A model generated the notes under the pieces. That model did no database searches, was not told where the DNA came from, and was given only the letters and a program-made list of their open reading frames with translations. This document shows positions 43,226 to 51,304 of a DNA stretch of 51,304 nt, piece after piece; position 1 is the first letter of the stretch; each line of letters opens with the position of its first letter. The DNA comes from Discostella pseudostelligera (taxonomy: Eukaryota > Bacillariophyta > Thalassiosirophyceae > Thalassiosirales > Thalassiosiraceae): NCBI GenBank assembly GCA_036940085.1, contig JALLBK010000030.1, forward strand, positions 1 through 51,304. Direction: 5' to 3'. Both the position numbers and the translations under genes were made by a program.

Positions 43226-43645
43226 GTAAGTAAGTAAGGAAATCGTAGTAGATCGAAGTGATTGGGTTGTGCGCAGTTGTAAATGATCGATAGTCGGAAT
43301 CAACGTCGTCGTGGGGTCCGGTGTTTGGTGAGCAATCAACACAAATGCAGTATCTAGGAGACCGTCATTTATTTTCACTCTATGGTAGAGATGACGCCAG
43401 TGATAGCATCACGCTTTAGTAGAGATGACGCCAAAGAAATCAGACTGACTTTTACTCTAAATACTACGCTTTATACAGAATAGTATTGCATCGATACGCT
43501 ACAGAAATTCGATCATACCTCTCAAGAGACAAAGCGAACGAGAAGATGTTCTTCACAACTTGTTATAACACCTTCGGTGCATTCGATGATACGGCTACAA
43601 AATTTCGATGAACCTTGGGTCGAGATTTAATATTTTTCCATACAC
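43226..43645. other. Convergent 3' spacer with degenerate repeats
   Basis: About 420 bases between Mn-SOD and nitrate reductase. A 19-base segment at 43536-43554 repeats the last codons of nitrate reductase at 43649-43667. TAGAGATGACGCCA also occurs twice, near 43387 and 43421, and a GCTACA.AA.TTCGAT pair occurs near 43497 and 43592. No gene. Confidence 0.5.
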
Positions 43646-46384
43646 CTAGAACGAGAAGATGTTCTTCTCATCATGACCCAATGCCTTCAAGTTAGGGGTG
43701 CATCCACGTTCCAACATGATGGGTGGACCACACATCAAGTTGTAGACGCTGCTGCCACAGGGGTACAACACCTTCTCGAACAATTCCTTTCCAACAAAGC
43801 CCTTGGAATGTCCAGACTCCTCCCATCCTTCGGGAGATTCATCGGAGAGAATGTAATGCGCTTTGAATCGATCGGGATATGTGGCAGCCCAGTGGTCGAG
43901 TGTCGATCGGCATAGCAAGTCACCCTCAATACGCGCACCAAAAATCAACGAAATCTTGGTCTCATCATCACTATTCCTCAAAATTTCCGCAGCGATTTGC
44001 ATAACGGGGGTGATGCCGGTACCTCCTGCAATCATGTTGAAGTGGGTGGCATGGCACTCCTCATGTTCCTTAAGGAACTTACCCTTGCCGTAGTAGTCGA
44101 ACTCTCCCACGGGACCACGCATATCAATGGTGTCACCGACATTGAGAGCTTCGAGGTACTGCGACATCTTCCCTCCAAGTGGGAAGCGCTCACATGGTGG
44201 GTACGCCTTAATGACGAACTTGACGCATCCAACATCGTAGTCCGACGTGATGGGAGTGTATCGTCTCATGACCGTTTCGAAGTTAATAACCGCAGAGAGG
44301 AAGATGTGCTTTCCGGTGGGCAGACCCAAGACATGCTCGGGAGATTGCAATGCGAAGTCCAATTCAAATGAATCCCGAGACAAGACCGTCTTCTTCTGAA
44401 GCTTGAACGATTGCTTATTCTTAGGGTCCAATGCAATCTTGCGCTTCGTCTTGGGGCAGATGCGTTCCTCGACGACTTCGTCTACAGTAAGACTGGCAGG
44501 ATCCAAGTCGCCAACGTAGAACTTCTCAAGCATCTTCGTCGCCTTTGAAGAGTGAATGGCAACAAAGTCGTCGGTGGCGTCCTCGCCAGCATTAATGAGG
44601 ATGGAGTCGGCACCACCGGGATGAAGGTCGAGGTATTCGGTACAGTCATAGACCTTGTTCTTCACAACGATCCAAACATCCTCCTCGCGGTTATGCTTGC
44701 GAACTTCTGCCATGGAGATGAGCTTGGACTTTTCGGAAGCGGCAGGAGCAGCAGCAGCGGTTGGCGCGGTTTCCTCGGGTGCCGCCCGTCCCTGATCAAG
44801 CAACCTCCCAAATCCAGCGCTGTCGGGCTTCTCGGCAAGCTTCGTCATCCAACCGCCTTCCAACTGACCGGGCTGGGTGGGGTGCTCAAACTTGAACACA
44901 TGCTTCCCACCCACCTGTTCAAGGTGGACCTTGACACGGAAGACTTGATTGTTCCCCATGCCCATCAAGTTCCAAGTAGGATCATTCGGCTGGCAGTTAT
45001 TGGACTCGTCCCATGCCCGACACCAAATCTCCTTACATCCCACAAGATCCGCCACTTTCAAGTCGTAATTCCACCATATCCAACACCAATACATTCCATA
45101 ATCGGTGGGCTTTTCAATCTGATTGATCTTGCATACCTCCCAATGCTTCCCGCCATCGGTGGTGATTTCAACACGGGTAATACGACGTCCACCACCGGTG
45201 TAGGCATACCCACCCACCTGGTACGACGAGCCAATCTTCGACGCAAGATCAATCGTCTCATTGTGATCAGGTGCTGTCATGGCCGAATTAATGTTCAATT
45301 CGTTGAAGATGTACTCAGGCTTGTACCACCATCCACCCGTCAAACTCTCTTCGGCGGTGATGTGTGGAGGCAAGATGCGATTATCATGATAGTGGTAATG
45401 ATTCTTCGTCTCATGCTCAAGGACATTAATATCAGTGAGCCACTTGATCATACGTCCACCAATGTATCCCGGGATGATGAGACGGACGGGAAAGCCATGA
45501 TCGGGCTGCAGCTTTTCTCCATTGGCTTCGTATGCCACAATAATGTCATACGCAGGATTCATAGCCCGAGCCAGCGGTACCGAAGTACCATACTTGACGA
45601 GCTTACCCCATGGTTCCTCCTCAAATGGTCCAGGACCAACCTTGTTGGGCAAATCTTCATGTCCAATAAACTCCACATGCTTCCCGGCCATGTTGGTCTC
45701 TTTGACACCTGCCGCCAAGAGCAAATCACGAAGCAACACACCTTTCCATACATTGGTAGAGACACCTCCCGCACCCCAATTGAACCCGATCGTCTGTCGG
45801 ATCATATTCTGCTCCTTGCGTCGATTGCCAGCACACACGAGCGTTACTGGCAATTCCCTGAATGGCATGGAAACAATATCCTCCATACCTAAATCCAATG
45901 GCTTGTCGACAATTCCACCCACACGTACCCGGTGGTCTTCCCAAGTTAGATTAGGACACGCACCATGATTCCGAACATAATGCAAGCACGTCGGTGTGAT
46001 GAACTTGTACTGTTGATGTACCGAAAGTGGAGGCTCGACATTGAAGGGATGACGTCCCGTCAATCTCACCAATTTGCCATCGCGTGGAATCCATTCATCG
46101 GGAGTACCCACATCGCGATGATCGGGATAGGATGTAAGATCCCACATGGTTTTGGCCTTGGATTGAATATCAGCTGGTGGAGAACGACCATCCTTGTGAA
46201 TCATGGGTACGGGTACAGAGGAGGGGTACGGGCCATAGAGTTCTTCACATGTTGAGAGAGAAGAGGACTTTTTGGATTCGAGATCAGCCTTCAAGTTGGA
46301 AATGGAGGTGGAGGGTTTGATGAGGGTGGTGAGATCGACGGAGGATTCCGTTACGTTGGAAGTGCTGGATCGTTTGAGGACCAT
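43646..46384 (-). CDS. NR: Assimilatory nitrate reductase
   Basis: Reduces nitrate to nitrite in the cytosol using NAD(P)H. Single exon, 912 residues from ATG 46384 (ACCATGG context; the longer ORF begins at TTG). Domains in order: molybdenum cofactor domain with LVCAGNRRKEQN (Mo-ligand Cys near 184) and GGVSTNVWKGV; the dimerisation domain with GYAYTGGGRRITRVE and QVFRVKV; a Pro/Ala-rich hinge near 540; a cytochrome b5 domain with YLDLHPGGADSIL and FVAIHSSKA (the two heme histidines); an FAD domain with RRYTPITS; and an NADH domain with MIAGGTGITPVMQ and CGPPIML, ending NIFSF. Nothing is missing. It is divergent from the sugar transporter across about 820 bases. Confidence 0.97.
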   Translation of the reverse strand: MVLKRSSTSNVTESSVDLTTLIKPSTSISNLKADLESKKSSSLSTCEELYGPYPSSVPVPMIHKDGRSPPADIQSKAKTMWDLTSYPDHRDVGTPDEWIPRDGKLVRLTGRHPFNVEPPLSVHQQYKFITPTCLHYVRNHGACPNLTWEDHRVRVGGIVDKPLDLGMEDIVSMPFRELPVTLVCAGNRRKEQNMIRQTIGFNWGAGGVSTNVWKGVLLRDLLLAAGVKETNMAGKHVEFIGHEDLPNKVGPGPFEEEPWGKLVKYGTSVPLARAMNPAYDIIVAYEANGEKLQPDHGFPVRLIIPGYIGGRMIKWLTDINVLEHETKNHYHYHDNRILPPHITAEESLTGGWWYKPEYIFNELNINSAMTAPDHNETIDLASKIGSSYQVGGYAYTGGGRRITRVEITTDGGKHWEVCKINQIEKPTDYGMYWCWIWWNYDLKVADLVGCKEIWCRAWDESNNCQPNDPTWNLMGMGNNQVFRVKVHLEQVGGKHVFKFEHPTQPGQLEGGWMTKLAEKPDSAGFGRLLDQGRAAPEETAPTAAAAPAASEKSKLISMAEVRKHNREEDVWIVVKNKVYDCTEYLDLHPGGADSILINAGEDATDDFVAIHSSKATKMLEKFYVGDLDPASLTVDEVVEERICPKTKRKIALDPKNKQSFKLQKKTVLSRDSFELDFALQSPEHVLGLPTGKHIFLSAVINFETVMRRYTPITSDYDVGCVKFVIKAYPPCERFPLGGKMSQYLEALNVGDTIDMRGPVGEFDYYGKGKFLKEHEECHATHFNMIAGGTGITPVMQIAAEILRNSDDETKISLIFGARIEGDLLCRSTLDHWAATYPDRFKAHYILSDESPEGWEESGHSKGFVGKELFEKVLYPCGSSVYNLMCGPPIMLERGCTPNLKALGHDEKNIFSF

Positions 46385-47204
46385 GGTTGGATGTTGAGGC
46401 AATAAATTGGTAGAGTAGCGTCCAAAGTAATGAATTGGATTTATGCGCCGAGCGTAGTTTCAGCCTGTACGATACTATTGGACTCAATGAATTATGATAT
46501 CTTCGTCTGTGTTCAAGAACCAACCAACCATTCATCCAGCAAGCAAAGGTTTGGAAGATTTATGGTGGGTGCAGAAAGGGTGAGCGTTCCGAACGCTGGG
46601 GAAGTTGTTGGTGATGCATGGTACTGAGTATTGATGGATCATTATCTTTCGTGGTGCGTAGGCGTGCTAGCTGTCTCCACTTCCGACATGTAGATACCGT
46701 TATGGGTCACTTCTGGAAGATTGCAATGCATAGTGCATGCCGGCGGAAGGCGATCCGGATCTGTGGTCTGTGGTTAGAGTATGTGGTGGTCGCAGGAAGC
46801 ATTCGAAGGCTCGATGTCACCGTCAAGAGGGAGAAAAGAGCGAAGAGCGATGCAAGGTTCGCCAACAAAGTGCTTGATGCCGGCACTTATGCTTGCGTCA
46901 CCTAGCTTACGTCATCGCTGCTTCTTCCCGGTCATCGACAGACAGACGCTGTCGTTTCGGCAGGTGCACCGTCTCATTTTGCGCGGGAAGAAGGCGATCC
47001 ATAAGATCGCTTGGATCCAAAATCTACCAACGAAGAAAAGAGACAAGCAAGCCAAAAGCCGTCTTTCAAATTCAAGACTATGATGTGACCATGAGATTGT
47101 TTATTGCTCACAACATAGTCGCGGCAGTATTTATCGCATGGTAGTACTTCTTGAACTCCCCCTCCCTGCCAATTCTAGAGTTAATAAGCATCCCATAGCA
47201 TTCC
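46385..47204. promoter_or_regulatory. Divergent promoter region, nitrate reductase / MFS transporter
   Basis: About 820 bases between the two start codons. Any nitrogen-responsive control of nitrate reductase should lie here. I could not pick out a specific site with confidence. Confidence 0.4.
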
Positions 47205-49609
47205 ATGGAAACTGGCGGAAGTCTGGACGCCCCTTTATTGTCATCCAAACCCAAAACTAACAACGACGACGGCACCACCATACGCGATATCAATACCAGC
47301 GACATAATGAGACCACCCACCAGCAGCGCCACAGTTTCCGATGGCTACTCCCGTACCGATCAACGATTACCAATCGCCACCTCCTACACTCCCGTAGCAC
47401 CACCTATTGACTTTGATTACAATGATGGAGTTGCCGATCAAGATTTTGATGGTAGTGCCAGTGGCAGTGACAATTATGGTGCTACCACCACTACAACAAA
47501 CGCCAATGCACCACCAAATCACGACGACGATGATGAAAGCGGTGATTACAACATTCACAATCCACTCCATCCCTCACAAACTGGGATAGATTATCATTTA
47601 CCACATCCATCCCATCCACATTTGGAGGCGACACATGAAGGAGAACATCGCTATGATCTGACGAGTAGTGGTAGTAGTGGTAGTGGCAGGGGTGGTAGTA
47701 ACAATTCCATACCAATTACCAATTCTACCAAATTATTCGCATTCTGCGCGGCATTAAACTCCTGCAATCTTGGCTATGATATTGGTGTCAACACTGGTGC
47801 TGGTCCAATGCTGCAATCCTCACTCAATCTATCCAATGTCCAATTGGAATTATTCATGGGTGCCATTGATCTATTTGCCATGTTGGGTGCACTATCCTCG
47901 AATTATATTGCCGATGCCATGGGAAGGCGATGGGCATTCCGGGTATCGGCAGTGATATTTATTTTAGGAACGGCTATCCAAAGTGCATCGTACTCCTATG
48001 CTACACTTATGATTGGACGGATATTGGTGGGTCTAGGCGTGGGATTTGGTTTGGCCGTCGATCCTGTCTACATTAGTGAAATTTCCACGGCGGCTCATCG
48101 TGGACAGTTGGTAACATGGAGTGAAATTGCGATTAATATTGGGATTGTATTGGGATTTGCGAGTGGATTGTGTACGAGTGTGGTAGAGGAGGATATAGCG
48201 TGGCGGATTATGTTCGCGGCTGGTGTGATATTGCCTTGCTTTGTTATTTACTTTGCGGTAAGTGAATGAGAACAACAATGAATATCTCTCGTCCGATGTG
48301 TGGAAGCAAATTTTGTTTGCGGTTATGGATGTGCTGGTGGTTTTGCTCAATCCTGCAATGAATCTGTTCCTCGTTCACTCTTGGAATAGACATTCGTCAT
48401 GCCGGAAAGTCCTCGGTGGCTGGTATCGAAAGATCGCGATGCAGAGGCCAAGGAGGTATTGAAATTGGCATATCCCGAGGGATACAATGTAGATATTATT
48501 GTACGGAAAATTAAGGAGGGTATTGCCGCCGAGGCCATTGCTGAACATGCTGTGGGTTGGTAAGTGGAGATATCACCGAGAATCGTTGCATGGAATGATC
48601 AAATCTCTCAATATGGATTGTAAAATGCTGTATTTTCACCCTCTTTTCCATAGGGATGTGATTTTCTTTCCCACACCAGCATTCAAACGCATGATCTTCG
48701 TCGGCGTTGGTACTGCCATCGCACAACAGGCAGTGGGCATCGATGCCATTCAATACTTCTTGGTGTACATCCTCGACGAGACTGGCATTGCACGTAATGC
48801 CCAAACGGGCATCCTCATCGGGCTTGGCGTAATCAAACTATGCGTGGTGGTAGTGGCTGGTCACTTATTCGACCGAATGGGACGTCGACCGCTATTTTTC
48901 ATGTCGTTGGTTGGTATGTCCATATCGCTCTTCTTGGTATCATTTGGATTTGTTGGAGGTGCTACCAGCGAGAAATTTGCCGTATTTGGATTAGCCTTGT
49001 ACCTTGCGTTCTTTTCACTGGGTATGGGTCCAGGAGCTTGGCTGATACCATCGGAAGTGTTTAGTACAATGATCCGTGCCAAGGCCATGAGTGTGGCGTA
49101 AGTTGTTGTTGTGATGTTCTATACCTTCATTCAATTTCAATGAGTGGTCATGTCTCCAATCTGACTAACACCTACCGACTCTCATGTGCCTCGTTTCTTG
49201 TAGGACCTTCATGAATCGTGCCACTGCCACCATTGTATCATCCACCTTCCTCTCCGTGGCCAAAGCAATGACATTTGCTGGATTTTTCATCCTGCTGTCG
49301 CTAGTATGCCTCATAATTCTCGTTTGGATGTACGTTTACCTCCCCGAAACGAAGGGACGGTCATTGGAAGACATGTCTCAGTACTTTGGAGAAATTACTG
49401 GCGATCGCAGTATATTCGAAGCAGAGGAGATGTTATATCGGAACAATATTGGTGGTCCAGATTCATCGTCATTGGCGGGGGCAACTGGGGAACGGTCGAC
49501 GACGACAAGCACCTCTGGAGTGGAGCCTACGGCACGATCGACCCAGAGATCATTGGTGTATGAGAAACCACCTCCTGTGGATGCACATATCGTTGGAACC
49601 ATGGCATAA
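47205..49609 (+). CDS. Major facilitator sugar/polyol transporter
   Basis: Four exons: 47205-48257, 48390-48559, 48654-49097 and 49204-49609 (phases 0, 2, 2) give 690 residues. The first 165 residues are hydrophilic and disordered (Asp-, His-, Ser- and Gly-rich) with an acidic dileucine-like APLLSS near the start, a possible vacuolar sorting signal. Twelve hydrophobic segments follow. SLC2 family marks are GYDIGVNTG in helix 1, DAMGRRWAF, PVYISEISTAAHRG, VMPESPRWL, QQAVGIDAIQYF, RMGRRPLFF, and PETKGRSLEDM. Sugars or inositol are likely substrates; the sequence does not settle which. The C-terminal tail is Ser/Thr-rich. Confidence 0.88.
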
Positions 49610-50291
49610 TCCTACGAAACCGCAGTGAAGTCAAAAATGGTTCATCATGGGCAATGTCATTGCAAATTTCTGCAAGATGGTTGGGCCACACAGTGAATCT
49701 TGGCTGGCAATGTCGGTATGCCATTGACGGCAGCACCTCGTCATAATCTTTTATGGAACCTATCTTCTCGATAGGGTTGGCGCCTTTCCAATTGTATCAT
49801 CACGGTATTAAGTTGTTGATAACACCTAATGGACAGTAGTTACTCTAAATTGTGTCGAAGTTTGTTGCTTGACATCGCGGCTTATCTACCTCCTATTATG
49901 CATAAATGTTGACAGTAAGGTAGGAGTGTTGTCGGTGCTGGTAAATGCGTGCTGATGTTGGAATCCTGACGTCAATGAATGCGATATTAGAGTTATATCA
50001 CTCGAAGCTAAGTATCCCCCGCCCCGTCGTCCCCATACATACCCAAAATATTATGTGCAATAGTCTCCCAATGAAAGTCCGATTCAGAATCAGTTACAGC
50101 ACACTTGATATTGATTATTTCGATGTTTACGATAAGGATGCAGCCTCCACAATATGATTCTACTTTTTGCTGCTTTATTCCCCTCCACTTCACTCGAGAA
50201 TCTCCTTCCTTCTTCCCGATTCAACAAGTAGCCATCCCCCCATCATACCCCAATCTCCCCCTCTTCGTCGTTGTCAACCACGCATCCTATT
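49610..50291. other. Convergent 3' spacer
   Basis: About 680 bases between the transporter and the KDEL receptor, which converge. No gene, RNA or repeat recognised. Confidence 0.45.
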
Positions 50292-50990
50292 TTACTTGGT
50301 CGTAGTTGGCAAACTAAACCGTCCCCCCCGTCTTTTACTCACAATATAATAATAAAAGAAATCCACATACAAAGCCGTCTGCAGCACTCCACACAAATAC
50401 ACCACATAATGATGACGATACCCTGGTTCAAAATAGGCCCTATAAATCCAATTCAATATATACAATGCACGATATGCTCCCATAAAGAAGATGTAATTGC
50501 CAGTTAAATTCTCCACTTCGCGATAACGTTGCAATACAATCAATTGGGGTAAGATGGCAATGCTTTCAAGGTAGATGCTAAACATCCATAGCCATTCTTG
50601 GATATTACGAAATAGATCTAATCCAGATCCTTCGCCACTCAATAGATGTGTCATTGTAGCCAATAGTAAACATGGCAAAATGGCAAACTCGACATGCCGA
50701 AAAGTATCCTGACTCTTCTCATACGTCGAGCAAATTGGCTCCTGGGCTCGAATGGCATACACAATACTCGCCGTGCTGCCAATGTACAATACTTTCATCA
50801 CCGAATTGTACAGACTGTAGTAGGTGGTAAAAAGATCCGTGTAGCGTGTGATAAAGACGAGAAGGAAGAGTTCGTGTGTGCGGAGACTAATGCCCGCGGC
50901 ATTTTTGGCAACGCGAAGACGGAGGAGGAGGACGAGGATGGAGAAGACGTGGGACATGTCCCCGCAGAGACGGAAGATGTTCATTGACAT
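50292..50990 (-). CDS. ERD2: ER lumen protein-retaining (KDEL) receptor
   Basis: Seven-helix Golgi/ER receptor that returns soluble ER proteins. Single exon, 232 residues from ATG 50990 (human KDELR1 has 212). Family blocks: MNIFRLCGDMSHVFSILVLL at the N-terminus, GISLRTHELFLLVFITRYTDLF, the Arg/Tyr-rich loop, VENLTGNYIFFMGAYRALYI, NWIYRAYFE, and GVLQTALYVDFFYYYI. A C-terminal SKRRGG tail fits a cytosolic retrieval signal. Each helix is intact, with no sign of decay. Confidence 0.95.
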   Translation of the reverse strand: MSMNIFRLCGDMSHVFSILVLLLRLRVAKNAAGISLRTHELFLLVFITRYTDLFTTYYSLYNSVMKVLYIGSTASIVYAIRAQEPICSTYEKSQDTFRHVEFAILPCLLLATMTHLLSGEGSGLDLFRNIQEWLWMFSIYLESIAILPQLIVLQRYREVENLTGNYIFFMGAYRALYILNWIYRAYFEPGYRHHYVVYLCGVLQTALYVDFFYYYIVSKRRGGRFSLPTTTK

Positions 50991-51304
50991 GATTTTTTAA
51001 AATGTGCAGGATGACGACTGCTGCTGATATGCTGGCGGAGAGAGTGATGGCGGCGGTGCAGCGTCGGCGGTCGGCAGTACGATAGAGGTGGGTCGGCGTA
51101 CGGAGGGCGAATCGGATTTTTTTGCGCGTTGGAGTTTTGGATTTTGGATTTTGAGGTTTTGGGGGGGGAGGGGCCGATATTGGGGGGAGGGGCTGTTTCG
51201 GGGGCACGGGGGCTGATGTGGCGAAAGTTCGGCGATTGGGGAGTCCACAGCATTGAAGCTTGTCCTCTCGCGCCATTTACTGTATGTATTCCTCCTCATG
51301 GAGC
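50991..51304. other. Right-edge spacer upstream of ERD2
   Basis: About 310 bases; G- and C-rich runs (51160-51200) generate proline-rich ORFs on the minus strand that look like composition only. It probably holds the ERD2 promoter. No gene called. Confidence 0.4.

Noticed and set aside
44552..45892. Long plus-strand ORF of 446 codons inside nitrate reductase
   Set aside because: It is antisense to a fully conserved enzyme, has no recognisable motif, and is explained by codon bias of the real gene.
1..51304. tRNA, rRNA, CRISPR or virus-like elements
   Set aside because: No tRNA T-loop (GGTTCGA-type) in a foldable context, no rRNA stretches, no regular spacer arrays, and no polymerase, capsid or integrase motifs were seen. 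This was a reading by eye, not a computed scan.

Overview
The window is nuclear DNA of a photosynthetic stramenopile, most likely a centric diatom. Genes are dense and carry few, short introns (about 54-260 bp, GTAAG/GTATGT donors). A full eukaryotic assimilatory nitrate reductase is present. Two proteins carry plastid-type bipartite leaders, one of them with a twin-arginine thylakoid signal. One gene belongs to an expanded family I associate with Thalassiosira-like diatoms. No bacterial operons, tRNA, rRNA or CRISPR were seen.

Left part (1-13.5 kb): the 3' portion of a very large HEATR5/Laa1-type HEAT-repeat gene; then, on the minus strand, mitochondrial ATP synthase subunit d, whose 3' end lies in a perfect 315-bp tandem duplication; then the AP-4 epsilon adaptin gene. 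HEATR5 and AP-4 epsilon both serve clathrin/adaptor vesicle traffic at the trans-Golgi and endosomes. Middle part (13.5-34.2 kb): a secreted or membrane-anchored surface protein, an unknown secretory or plastid protein, a TMEM161 homologue, aspartyl-tRNA synthetase with a long leader, a predicted thylakoid-lumen DUF6816-like protein, alanine aminotransferase, a DUF92/TMEM19 membrane protein with a plastid leader, a small membrane-anchored coiled-coil protein, a CDV3-like protein, and the TBP-displacing Snf2 ATPase Mot1/BTAF1.

Accessory part (34.2-42.2 kb): this is the gene-poor, repeat-bearing stretch. It holds a frame-disrupted member of the diatom-expanded family, a tandem trio of secreted DUF6174 proteins that share one intron position, a TC microsatellite, foldback-like and direct repeats, and long stretches without recognisable genes.

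Right part (42.2-51.3 kb): mitochondrial-type Mn superoxide dismutase, nitrate reductase (minus strand), an MFS sugar or polyol transporter divergent from it, and a KDEL receptor (ERD2). Metabolically, nitrate reductase, alanine aminotransferase and a sugar transporter link nitrogen and carbon handling; subunit d and Mn-SOD belong to the respiratory mitochondrion. Exon joins were chosen by hand from splice consensus, reading phase and protein family continuity. No searches were run, so family names come from recalled motifs.
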